11,065 bases of DNA from contig DMNL01000087.1 in NCBI GenBank assembly GCA_003452735.1, forward strand, positions 1 through 11,065, written 5' to 3'. Below the pieces are notes generated by a model. The model was not told the origin of the DNA. It worked only from the letters and a program-made list of their open reading frames with translations, and did not search any database. This DNA is from Spirochaetaceae bacterium. Lineage in GTDB: Bacteria; Spirochaetota; Spirochaetia; Treponematales; Rectinemataceae. Of the stretch, positions 1-6,408 are shown in pieces. A program made the translations under genes and the position numbers. The stretch's first letter is position 1. The number at the start of each line of letters is the position of its first letter.

Positions 1-673
1 TTACGTTAAAATCTTCCGAGCAAATGAATTCGAAAATATTCGCAATGCCCTGGCCAGAAATAGCTAATTCAGCACCTGGCACATAATCATATCTCTTTCG
101 AAGCCAAGCACCAAAGGAATCGCTCAAGTCATCGAAACATGGCAATTCAGAGTGACCACCTTCGGAGGGAAAGGCCATTACACTGTCACCTCTTCTATCC
201 ACAAAGCCTACACCAAGACCTGTCCCAGCCCCAATGACAAGCATAATGCCCTCGCGCGGCTCATAGATAGATCCATCTGGATGTGGAAGCTGCGTAACCG
301 CACTTCGATCTTTATAGTCAAGAGTAGTGACCGCGTAGGACAGAGCCGTGAAATCATTTATCAATCTGACTGGCACTCTAAGGAAATCAGAAAGCTCCGA
401 GGCTTTTATACCCCAAGGAGCATTAGTGAGCTGAATGCTATTATCAGGCTGAACAGGTCCGGCTCCTGAAATACAACAAAAGTCTATTCTATCGTAAGAT
501 TCGCGCACGCGCCTTGATCCGAGAAAACGCTTGATGGGATCCAGGAGGGATTTTTCATTCTTAGTAGAAAACTGCACTTTTTCTACTAATTCGATGCCCG
601 ATTCGTCTTGCCTGGCTAAGGCTAGATTGGTGTTTGTCCCTCCGATATCGCCAACGAGGAATAATTTGCTCAT
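1..673 (-). CDS. glk: Glucokinase (Glk family), C-terminus cut by window edge
   Basis: Catalyses ATP-dependent phosphorylation of glucose to glucose-6-phosphate in the cytoplasm. I translated it by hand: the frame stays open for 224 codons from the ATG at 673 to the left edge, so roughly the last third of a normal ~320-residue enzyme is missing. Visible motifs are GDIGGTN (residues 8-14, phosphate binding), AGPV (71-74), TNAPWG (83-88), INDF with the expected catalytic Asp107, GAGTGLGVG (148-156), SEGGH with sugar-binding Glu171 and His174, and Glu202 in an AELAISGQG stretch. This pattern is the bacterial Glk family rather than a ROK kinase: there is no ROK zinc cysteine cluster. The ATG is the only possible start because an in-frame stop lies 21 bp upstream. 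Its ribosome site is poor, with AGGA directly abutting the ATG. It follows the M23 gene by 21 bp on the same strand and is probably co-transcribed with it and the mutase gene. The family call is firm; only the sugar specificity is inferred. Confidence 0.93.
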   Translation of the reverse strand, partial: MSKLFLVGDIGGTNTNLALARQDESGIELVEKVQFSTKNEKSLLDPIKRFLGSRRVRESYDRIDFCCISGAGPVQPDNSIQLTNAPWGIKASELSDFLRVPVRLINDFTALSYAVTTLDYKDRSAVTQLPHPDGSIYEPREGIMLVIGAGTGLGVGFVDRRGDSVMAFPSEGGHSELPCFDDLSDSFGAWLRKRYDYVPGAELAISGQGIANIFEFICSEDFNV

Positions 674-694
674 TCCTATACTATAGCGAAGAAA

Positions 695-1786
695 TTATCT
701 CGGTGAAACAGCTAGCCTATTCTTTGAGGAGTTTTTCAAAAGTGTGATGATCTGGGTATTTCTTAAAAAACGCCCCTTCTTGGAATCGAAGATTTCGAGA
801 TGCAGATGGTCTCCCCCTCCTTTTTTGCGTGCATTTATGCCTGTATTTCCTCCGTGACCGATTGGCTGACCTCTCAAGAGAATATCCCCTTTTTCCACAA
901 AGAGATCATAGAGATGAAAATATAGATAATATCGATGCTCTTCAGGCGAGTATACAATTACGCCATTGCCTGATTTTGGAGAAATTCCGCCCTTGATATA
1001 TGATAGAGCCGTGCTCTTTCTAGGGAATCCTAACCATCCGCTTTCGGCTGAGACTACTATGCCATCGCTCAATGAATGAATAATAGGGCCTCGCTGAATA
1101 TTCCAAGAAAGATATTCTACGTTTTGGAGGAAAATATCCAGCGCGAATGTATGAGAATAGTCGAGCTCATTGAGTCGAGGCAATGAGGAAAGACCGGGAA
1201 GCGTTACATTGCCATTCCATGCTACAAAATTGCTTTCGAACCATTTTGTAGGAAAAGTTAATGCATTGCTTTTTGACATACTGTAAAAGACATCGAAGAA
1301 TGATTCATATTTGGTGCGAAGGGCATTCATCTTTGGATGCAAAGATGCGATTCGATTATATGAGAGTCTTGCGGGGAAGGATATTCCATCGAGATTTTGA
1401 TATTCCTCTGAATCTTCATCATCGATTAGCATTGCGAGGACATGCCCAGAAGATGGAAAGAACAAAGAAGCCATTGCTCTATTGTCTAAATCCATAGTTA
1501 AGCCTTGAATACATAGAGTGGATGCTAACTTTTCAATTTGTTCCGTCGATAGCGATGAAAATCTATTCTCATTTAGCATGGAGAGATTTTGATAAAAATC
1601 GTTCTCCATTAATGACCGCTCATTTTGATCGGGAAAGGCTACTTTTTCAGAAAGCAATATAGGCCTCGTGTCGGAATAAGGATTAAGAGAAAGCATCACG
1701 CAACGAAAGGCCAAGAAGCAAAGGATCGATAGAATTGAAATGGTCACAAGTTTGATTATTCGAAAAGCCACAGACTTGCCTTTCAA
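695..1786 (-). CDS. Membrane-anchored M23 (LytM/peptidoglycan endopeptidase-like) protein
   Basis: Probable zinc metallopeptidase-fold protein acting on peptidoglycan peptides from the outer face of the inner membrane. Residues about 10-33 form one hydrophobic segment after basic residues, a signal anchor. Residues 40-200 are an unrecognised linker. The M23 fold occupies about 205-345. Visible residues are His212 and Asp217, the catalytic-type YFHL with His291, a VEKGD...GQPIGHGGNTG stretch, and HLH at 327-329 followed by LEIF. All zinc and catalytic positions seem present, but the first motif is H-x4-D (His212/Asp217) instead of the usual H-x3-D, so activity is not assured. The start is uncertain: TTG at 1786 has no clear ribosome site, while GTG at 1771 (codon 6) has AAAGG seven bases upstream and may be the true start. 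It lies 48 bp after the phosphoglucomutase stop and 21 bp before glucokinase. It could be an amidase activator rather than an enzyme. Confidence 0.85.
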   Translation of the reverse strand: MKGKSVAFRIIKLVTISILSILCFLAFRCVMLSLNPYSDTRPILLSEKVAFPDQNERSLMENDFYQNLSMLNENRFSSLSTEQIEKLASTLCIQGLTMDLDNRAMASLFFPSSGHVLAMLIDDEDSEEYQNLDGISFPARLSYNRIASLHPKMNALRTKYESFFDVFYSMSKSNALTFPTKWFESNFVAWNGNVTLPGLSSLPRLNELDYSHTFALDIFLQNVEYLSWNIQRGPIIHSLSDGIVVSAESGWLGFPRKSTALSYIKGGISPKSGNGVIVYSPEEHRYYLYFHLYDLFVEKGDILLRGQPIGHGGNTGINARKKGGGDHLHLEIFDSKKGRFLRNTQIITLLKNSSKNRLAVSPR

Positions 1787-1834
1787 GTTAATTATTCGCG
1801 ATCGGCATTGCTTGCGGATCAGAGCTCTTTTTGG

Positions 1835-3583
1835 TCATATGCGATGAGAATCGACCATTGCAGTAATTGCCTGCTCTATTATAGATATTTTCTTTCGAGT
1901 GATTTCTTTGCTTAAGCTGAGATCGCTGTTATGATCGTGGCAAAGGATGTAGTATTTTATCTTGGGTTCTGTTCCGGATGGCCTTACCGTAAGCAGCGTG
2001 CCATCTTCGAGGCGCCATTGGATAACATCGCTTTTAGGCAGATCGATTTTGCGAATTCTGCCATTTCTATCCCACTCGGTACTAGCTTTTACATCTCGAA
2101 TGCATATTACGCTAAGGCCGCCAAATTGATCAGGCTGCTGTTTTCTATAGTCTTCCATGATGCTATTCATTATTCTCATGCCCTGTTCACCTTCAAAATA
2201 GAAGCTTAAGCCTTTTTCCTCGTAATAGCCGTGCTCCTTGTATAGCTCTTCGAGGTGGTCGAGGAGACTTTTGCCCTGTGACCGCCAATAGAGGGTCATT
2301 TCGGCAGTCAAGGCAGCTGCGGAAATGCCATCTTTGTCTCTAACTTCTTTTTCGATGAGATGACCATATGATTCTTCTGTTGCGTATATGAAATCGTAAT
2401 TCTCGGTCTCGAAGCGCCGCATAAGATCTGCAATCCATTTGAATCCAGTTAGGCATTCGAAGCTTTCTATGCCATATTTCTCGGCTATGACCTTCTGTAG
2501 TTCAGTGGTGACGATGGTACGGATAGCCGCTGCTCTAGGTGGCATCCTGTGGAGCTCCTTGAGAGTAAGTGCAATGTAATCGAGATGTAGGGATCCGAGC
2601 TGATTGCCTGTTACCAATACAAATTCTCCTGTCTTGTCTGGCACGGCAATACCAAGCCTATCGGCATCTGGGTCTGTAGCCATTACTACATCGGCATGAG
2701 TCTTCTTGCCTAGCTCGATTGCCATAGCAAGTGCAGCTGATTCTTCAGGATTGGGGTAGGATACGGTCGGGAATTCGCCATCTGGTTCGCGTTGTTCTGG
2801 CACAGTAAGGACATTCAAACCGAGCTCTTTCATTATGCGCTCGAATAGCATTGCCCCTGTGCCATGGAGAGGAGAGTACACGATATTGACCGATTTACCT
2901 GTTTCGGAGAAAAGATAGGAACGTAAGAGATGGGATTTCACCATGGCGACATAATCATCATCGATCTCTTGGCCAATCTCCATCAAGAGTCCTTTTGATG
3001 AGGCCTCTGTTTTGGAGATCTGCTTTACAGACTTTACTTTTAGGACTTTTTCGATAATGCCGCTATCATGGGGAGGCACGACCTGAGAACCATCGTTCCA
3101 ATAAGCCTTGTAGCCGTTATACTGAGGAGGATTATGGCTAGCAGTTACGACTACGCCAGTGTCAGCTCCAAGCTTTCGGATGGCGTATGATAGGACAGGA
3201 GTTGGCTTGAGCGATGGGAAGATATACGCCTTGATACCATTGGCTGCGAAGACCAAAGCCGTTGCCAAGGAAAACTCCTTGGATTTTCTGCGAGAATCAT
3301 AGGCAATGCAGGCAGAAAGCTGCTTTTTAGGAAATTGTTCTTTAATGTAGTCGCATAGTCCCTGCGTTGCTCGCGTAACCACCAATGTGTTCATCCTGTT
3401 GAAACCACCACCGATTACGCCGCGCAGTCCTCCTGTACCGAATTCCAAATCTCTATAGAAGCGGTCTTCGAGTTCCTTCCAATCGCTTTTCTTAAGAAGT
3501 TCTTTTATCTCATCGGAAAAAGATGGATCGGTTTCATTAGCAATGTATTCCTGGGCTCTTAAAATTATTTCTTCGTGATTCAT
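1835..3583 (-). CDS. Phospho-sugar mutase (phosphoglucomutase/phosphomannomutase)
   Basis: Alpha-D-phosphohexomutase, 582 residues, full length for the long PGM2-like bacterial class. It interconverts hexose 6- and 1-phosphates, most likely glucose-1-phosphate and glucose-6-phosphate, in the cytoplasm. The four signature loops are present in order: TASHNP (147-152) with the phosphoserine Ser149, DPDADR (304-309) for Mg2+ binding, GFKW (380-383) with EESYG (403-407) for sugar binding, and RPSGTEP (534-540) for phosphate binding. The N-terminal FGTGGLRG segment is also typical. The ATG start is supported by GAGGAG at 3589-3594, five bases upstream. It is the first gene after a 153-bp gap with promoter-like and palindromic sequence, and leads into the M23 and glucokinase genes. 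Pairing with glucokinase supports a glucose-phosphate role. Phosphomannomutase or phosphopentomutase-like activity cannot be excluded, so I leave the symbol empty. Confidence 0.94.
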   Translation of the reverse strand: MNHEEIILRAQEYIANETDPSFSDEIKELLKKSDWKELEDRFYRDLEFGTGGLRGVIGGGFNRMNTLVVTRATQGLCDYIKEQFPKKQLSACIAYDSRRKSKEFSLATALVFAANGIKAYIFPSLKPTPVLSYAIRKLGADTGVVVTASHNPPQYNGYKAYWNDGSQVVPPHDSGIIEKVLKVKSVKQISKTEASSKGLLMEIGQEIDDDYVAMVKSHLLRSYLFSETGKSVNIVYSPLHGTGAMLFERIMKELGLNVLTVPEQREPDGEFPTVSYPNPEESAALAMAIELGKKTHADVVMATDPDADRLGIAVPDKTGEFVLVTGNQLGSLHLDYIALTLKELHRMPPRAAAIRTIVTTELQKVIAEKYGIESFECLTGFKWIADLMRRFETENYDFIYATEESYGHLIEKEVRDKDGISAAALTAEMTLYWRSQGKSLLDHLEELYKEHGYYEEKGLSFYFEGEQGMRIMNSIMEDYRKQQPDQFGGLSVICIRDVKASTEWDRNGRIRKIDLPKSDVIQWRLEDGTLLTVRPSGTEPKIKYYILCHDHNSDLSLSKEITRKKISIIEQAITAMVDSHRI

Positions 3584-3588
3584 GATGG

Positions 3589-3594
3589 CTCCTC
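3589..3594 (-). promoter_or_regulatory. Ribosome-binding site of the phospho-sugar mutase gene
   Basis: GAGGAG on the minus strand, five bases before the ATG at 3583. It fixes this start. Confidence 0.75.
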
Positions 3595-3612
3595 GATAGT
3601 ATCAAGTCGGGC

Positions 3613-3634
3613 TATGCATAAAGTATGCATAAAG
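3613..3634. repeat. Tandem 11-bp repeat upstream of the mutase gene
   Basis: Two exact head-to-tail copies of TATGCATAAAG (3613-3623 and 3624-3634). Each contains the palindrome ATGCAT. They lie 30-51 bp upstream of the mutase ATG, in the likely leader or core promoter. Two short palindromes one DNA turn apart could be a repressor site, but function is not shown. Confidence 0.6.
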
Positions 3635-3665
3635 AGCAATTCCAATCCTTTTTATTGTATTTTCA

Positions 3666-3691
3666 ATTATAGCTTTTATCATTTGATAAAA
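3666..3691 (-). promoter_or_regulatory. Candidate promoter -10 with overlapping palindromic operator
   Basis: On the minus strand a perfect TATAAT (3666-3671) lies about 80 bp before the mutase ATG. Directly upstream is TTTTATCA-TT-TGATAAAA (3674-3691, plus-strand reading), a perfect 8-bp inverted repeat with a 2-bp spacer. It fills the region between the -10 box and where a -35 should be. The -35 itself is poor (a T tract), which would suit an activated or repressed promoter. An AT-rich palindrome can occur by chance. The stretch between the HAD phosphatase and the mutase (3584-3736) holds no convincing gene. Confidence 0.35.
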
Positions 3692-3730
3692 AAAGTCAGC
3701 CTTTCCAAAAAAGGATATCGATTTTTGGCT
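3688..3730 (-). terminator. Possible weak intrinsic terminator after the HAD phosphatase
   Basis: Read on the minus strand just after the HAD stop codon, AGCC (3730-3727) can pair with GGCT (3701-3698), with an inner A5/T5 pairing and a bulge. Three bases later comes a run of seven T. The stem is irregular and AT-rich, so read-through into the mutase gene is plausible. Confidence 0.3.
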
Positions 3731-3736
3731 TCCCAA

Positions 3737-4408
3737 TCATCCAGACTCGACAATCGAGAGTAGTTCTTGCGGTGATGATATAAGATAATCTGCTCCGGCA
3801 AGCTCGAGCTCTTCTCTAGATCGATAACCGTATAGAGCACCCACTGCCGCTATTCCTGCTGCTTTGGCCGTCTGCATATCGACGGCCGAATCGCCTACGA
3901 ATAAGCTTTGTTTGGGATTTGCTTTTGCAATGCGACAGAGTTCGAGCGCAGCGCTTGGATCGGGCTTACGGGCTCGGTCTTTATTATCTCCCCAAATAGC
4001 TACGAAATCGACAGAGGCAAAAAGAGATTCGATGATCTTTTTTGAGAGCCGATCTGGCTTGTTCGAAAGGACAGCGAGTTTTAATCCTTTTCTATATAGG
4101 TATTCAAGCGTCTCGATCATGCCGGGGAAAGGCTTCGTTTCATCTAAAACATGCTCTTCATATCTCCGCATAGAGAGCTTGAATATTTCGTCAAATAGTC
4201 TATCGTCATTGGATTTGTCCTGTGGAAGGACTCTTTCGACGAGAACCCGAAAACCATCTCCTACCATATGCTTATAATCTGATATCTTGTGGATTGGGAG
4301 GTCGAACTGGGATAACACGAAATTCACCGATGATCCAATATCGACGATGGTGTCGGCAAGTGTTCCATCGAGATCGAATATTATAAATTTAGGCTTTATT
4401 TTTGGCAA
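3737..4408 (-). CDS. HAD-superfamily phosphatase, phosphoglycolate phosphatase-like
   Basis: Subfamily IA haloacid-dehalogenase hydrolase of 223 residues, the normal size, that removes phosphate from a small phosphorylated metabolite. Motif I is FDLDGTLAD with nucleophile Asp12 and acid/base Asp14. The helical cap (about 20-90) carries MVGDGFRVLVERVL, which resembles Gph-type caps. Motif II is LSNKPD with Ser115. The motif-III lysine is Lys148 in RKPDPS, and motif IV is FVGDSAVDMQTAKAAG with Asp173 and Asp177. The start is TTG at 4408, supported by GGAG at 4417-4420 eight bases upstream. It follows the coiled-coil gene by 38 bp and probably shares its transcript. Phosphoglycolate phosphatase is the best guess. 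A pyrophosphatase (PpaX-like) or a sugar-phosphate phosphatase linked to the hexose-phosphate genes downstream is also possible. Confidence 0.88.
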   Translation of the reverse strand: MPKIKPKFIIFDLDGTLADTIVDIGSSVNFVLSQFDLPIHKISDYKHMVGDGFRVLVERVLPQDKSNDDRLFDEIFKLSMRRYEEHVLDETKPFPGMIETLEYLYRKGLKLAVLSNKPDRLSKKIIESLFASVDFVAIWGDNKDRARKPDPSAALELCRIAKANPKQSLFVGDSAVDMQTAKAAGIAAVGALYGYRSREELELAGADYLISSPQELLSIVESG

Positions 4409-4416
4409 TTCGAGAA

Positions 4417-4420
4417 CTCC
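4417..4420 (-). promoter_or_regulatory. Ribosome-binding site deciding the TTG start of the HAD phosphatase
   Basis: GGAG on the minus strand, eight bases upstream of the TTG at 4408. There is no in-frame ATG near the N-terminus before motif I, so this supports the TTG start. Confidence 0.55.
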
Positions 4421-4446
4421 GACTCTTAGAGATTGTAGATTTGCGC

Positions 4447-4797
4447 CTATTCTCTGGATTGTAGATTGAGATCGCTTTCTTTGCCGCCCTTGGATCTATA
4501 TAAGCTTTCCTTCTCGTCGATGAGGCGATCCAGGTCTTTGAGGTCTCTTATTATAGGCTCGATCTCTGGCGTCGAAGAGCCTATCATGGGTTCATTTTTC
4601 TCTATTAGAAGATTATAGACTTCTGCGCCTAGCTTTGCAGTGAGAGATTGCGCCTTATTTCTCAATTGTAGAATTTCGATTTTTAATTTACCCATTTCAC
4701 CCCAAACTTGAGCCTGATCGGCTGCTTTTTCCAAGAATTCTCTCGAGGCTTCAGCACTGTTTTCCATGAATTTCTTCAGCTTTTCCGAAAATTCCAT
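4447..4797 (-). CDS. Small coiled-coil protein of unknown function
   Basis: A 116-residue soluble protein that I do not recognise. It has no signal peptide, membrane segment, cysteine or catalytic motif. Residues about 3-68 look like one long amphipathic helix with heptad-like hydrophobics (KLKIEILQLRNKAQSLTAKL). A break around EPMIGSSTPE (69-78) follows, then a second charged helix (about 79-102) with alternating acidic and basic residues: a helix-turn-helix coiled-coil hairpin. The C-terminus is charged. The start is well supported: AAGGAG at 4804-4809, six bases before the ATG. It heads a minus-strand run with the HAD phosphatase 38 bp downstream and is divergent from the slipin gene. The good ribosome site and lack of a competing frame argue that it is real. 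A structural or adaptor role at the membrane, perhaps tied to the divergent slipin, is only speculation. Confidence 0.75.
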   Translation of the reverse strand: MEFSEKLKKFMENSAEASREFLEKAADQAQVWGEMGKLKIEILQLRNKAQSLTAKLGAEVYNLLIEKNEPMIGSSTPEIEPIIRDLKDLDRLIDEKESLYRSKGGKESDLNLQSRE

Positions 4798-4842
4798 CTA
4801 GGTCTCCTTTTATATCAAGATATTAGGCAAGGTTTCATCGAT

Positions 4843-4871
4843 ACAATAATCCCAGATAGACAAATTAGCAA
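4843..4871 (-). promoter_or_regulatory. Candidate promoter for the coiled-coil/HAD unit
   Basis: On the minus strand TTGCTA (4866-4871), a 17-base spacer and TATTGT (4843-4848), about 46 bp upstream of the ATG at 4797. Both boxes are imperfect, and other AT-rich matches exist nearby. Confidence 0.33.
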
Positions 4872-4952
4872 TATAATCGAGTATGCGAATAGCAAAATAG
4901 TGGGTATGTCGATCGCCCAGTAGCCTAATTTCGCTAAGACATTATTTAGCTT

Positions 4953-4981
4953 TTGCGGAGCAGGGCTAAATACATTATATT
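4953..4981 (+). promoter_or_regulatory. Candidate promoter for the slipin-nrdR operon
   Basis: TTGCGG (4953-4958), a 17-base spacer and TATATT (4976-4981). Transcription would start near 4988, leaving a short leader of about 15 bases with the AGGGGG ribosome site (4992-4997) directly inside it. The spacing is ideal and the -10 is good, but the -35 is partial. Confidence 0.45.
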
Positions 4982-5002
4982 TAAGTAAAATAGGGGGTAT
5001 AT

Positions 5003-5920
5003 GTGGTGTTGTGGATTTATATAATCTTTGCGGTTCTTTCCGCATGGTGGGTGGTTTTTATCATTATTGCTGCAGCGCGAAAGCAAAAACCTGTCTTTGT
5101 ATTCCTCCTTGTGCTATTCCTGGTATGGGCAATCCCAGAGATCGTATTGATGATAATTTCTCCTCCGGTAGCTACTATTTTGTTTATCGTACCTTTCATA
5201 ATTCTAATTCAGATGATGCGCGTCGTGCAGGAATATCAGCGAGGGGTCTTGTTTCGATTTGGTCGCTTGCAGAAAGTAATAGAGCCGGGCTTCAACCTCA
5301 TATTGCCATTCGGTATCGATTCGCTTCGTAAGGTTGATATGCGTACTTTCACCATAGATGTTCCAAAGCAGGAAGTAATAACACGAGATAATGTGCCTGT
5401 AATTGTGGATGCTGTAGTATACTTCAATGTATTCGATCCCATGCTCGCCGTGGTAAAAATAGCGGATTATACAAAGAGTACTAGTCTCCTTGCTCAGACA
5501 ATCCTGCGATCGGTGCTTGGTCAGCATGAGCTCGATGAAATGCTTTCTCAGAGGGCTCAACTTGGCCAAATACTTCAAAGGCTTTTGGATGAAGCGACGG
5601 ATCCTTGGGGTATTAAAGTCTCAGCTGTCGAGATAAAGGCAGTGGAACTCGCGGAGACCATGAAGCGCGCCATGGCCAGGCAAGCCGAGGCTGAGCGAGA
5701 GAGAAGGGCAAAGATAATTGCCGCAGAAGGGGAACTTCAGGCTTCTGAGAAGCTCGCCCAAGCTGCCGATGTATTGGCACAATCTCCAGCAAGTTTGCAG
5801 CTCCGATACCTTCAGACGCTCACGGAAATTGCAGTGGAAAAGAATTCAACAATAGTATTTCCTCTACCGATGGACTTATTGAAGGTTATTTCTAAAGCAG
5901 CAGAAAAGAGTTCGGAATGA
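5003..5920 (+). CDS. Slipin/stomatin-like SPFH (band 7) membrane protein
   Basis: Membrane scaffold protein of 305 residues in the stomatin/slipin family, which oligomerises on the inner membrane and organises or regulates membrane proteins. Three hydrophobic stretches precede the SPFH domain (about 3-25, 31-52, 56-72). Typical slipins have a single hairpin and about 250-260 residues, so this one has an added N-terminal segment. The SPFH domain runs from about 74, with GVLFRFGRL, a [10 protein letters not shown] segment, [15 protein letters not shown] and [19 protein letters not shown]. It ends in an alanine/glutamate-rich helix ([21 protein letters not shown]) typical of the oligomerising coiled coil. 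The start is GTG at 5003 after AGGGGG at 4992-4997; GTG at 5006 is also possible. No NfeD-type protease gene lies next to it, although slipins are commonly paired with one. Its stop overlaps the nrdR start. Confidence 0.9.
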   Translation: MVLWIYIIFAVLSAWWVVFIIIAAARKQKPVFVFLLVLFLVWAIPEIVLMIISPPVATILFIVPFIILIQMMRVVQEYQRGVLFRFGRLQKVIEPGFNLILPFGIDSLRKVDMRTFTIDVPKQEVITRDNVPVIVDAVVYFNVFDPMLAVVKIADYTKSTSLLAQTILRSVLGQHELDEMLSQRAQLGQILQRLLDEATDPWGIKVSAVEIKAVELAETMKRAMARQAEAERERRAKIIAAEGELQASEKLAQAADVLAQSPASLQLRYLQTLTEIAVEKNSTIVFPLPMDLLKVISKAAEKSSE

Positions 5921-6384
5921 AGTGCCCCTATTGTGGAAGTCTTGAAGACAAGGTTATCGACTCTAGAACTTTAGCCAACGGAGAAGCCATAAGAAGGCGC
6001 AGAGAATGCATTTCCTGTGGGCTTCGTTTTACCAGTTATGAACGCATTGAAGAAAAACCTCTCCTTGTCATAAAAAGAGACGGTAGACGGGAGCCATTCG
6101 AAAGACAAAAGATCGAGCGAGGCCTTGTCCGCGCTCTAGAGAAAAGACCAATTTCCCAGATGTCTATCGAGAATCTTGTAAATGAGATAGAAGACGAGGC
6201 TGCAGAACATGCCAAAGCCTCTAATGAGATCTCGAGCGAAGAATTGGGCCGAATGGTTTTGCAAAAACTCTACTCGCTAGACAAAGTTGCATATATCCGT
6301 TTTGCATCAGTGTATAGAAAATATGACACCCTCGATGAATTCATTGACGAAATAGAACGCCTAGAAAATGGACAGACTTGCTAG
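5917..6384 (+). CDS. nrdR: Transcriptional repressor NrdR
   Basis: Regulator of ribonucleotide reductase genes that senses ATP/dATP, 155 residues, the standard length. The N-terminal zinc ribbon has Cys3, Cys6, Cys31 and Cys34 with the family sequence IRRRREC between them, and the DNA-binding part follows the usual plan. An ATP-cone domain spans about residues 49-139, beginning [11 protein letters not shown] with KRP near 76-78. The ATG overlaps the slipin stop as ATGA, so translation is probably coupled; its own ribosome site is weak. It converges with the EF-G-like gene across only 24 bp, with no convincing terminator. I see no recognisable NrdR box or ribonucleotide reductase gene in the window, so its targets lie elsewhere. 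Pairing with a slipin is unusual and may be only incidental. Confidence 0.97.
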   Translation: MKCPYCGSLEDKVIDSRTLANGEAIRRRRECISCGLRFTSYERIEEKPLLVIKRDGRREPFERQKIERGLVRALEKRPISQMSIENLVNEIEDEAAEHAKASNEISSEELGRMVLQKLYSLDKVAYIRFASVYRKYDTLDEFIDEIERLENGQTC

Positions 6385-6408
6385 CAGATAGAAGAGCATT
6401 GCTATTCA

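Noticed and set aside
152..469. Plus-strand 105-residue frame
   Set aside because: It is antisense to glucokinase, whose motifs are intact in the opposite frame.
4431..4467. Direct repeat of GATTGTAGATT (4431-4441 and 4457-4467)
   Set aside because: It is short and partly inside the end of the coiled-coil gene, with no symmetry or promoter link; likely chance.
4815..5045. Minus-strand 76-residue frame with a hydrophobic stretch, ending 17 bp before the coiled-coil gene
   Set aside because: Its start lies inside the slipin coding region on the opposite strand, there is no supported internal start with a ribosome site, and the hydrophobicity comes from AT-rich intergenic DNA.
6382..6404. TAGCA/TGCTA inverted repeat between nrdR and the EF-G-like gene as a bidirectional terminator
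   Set aside because: The stem is only 5 bp with a 13-base loop and no T tract on either strand.
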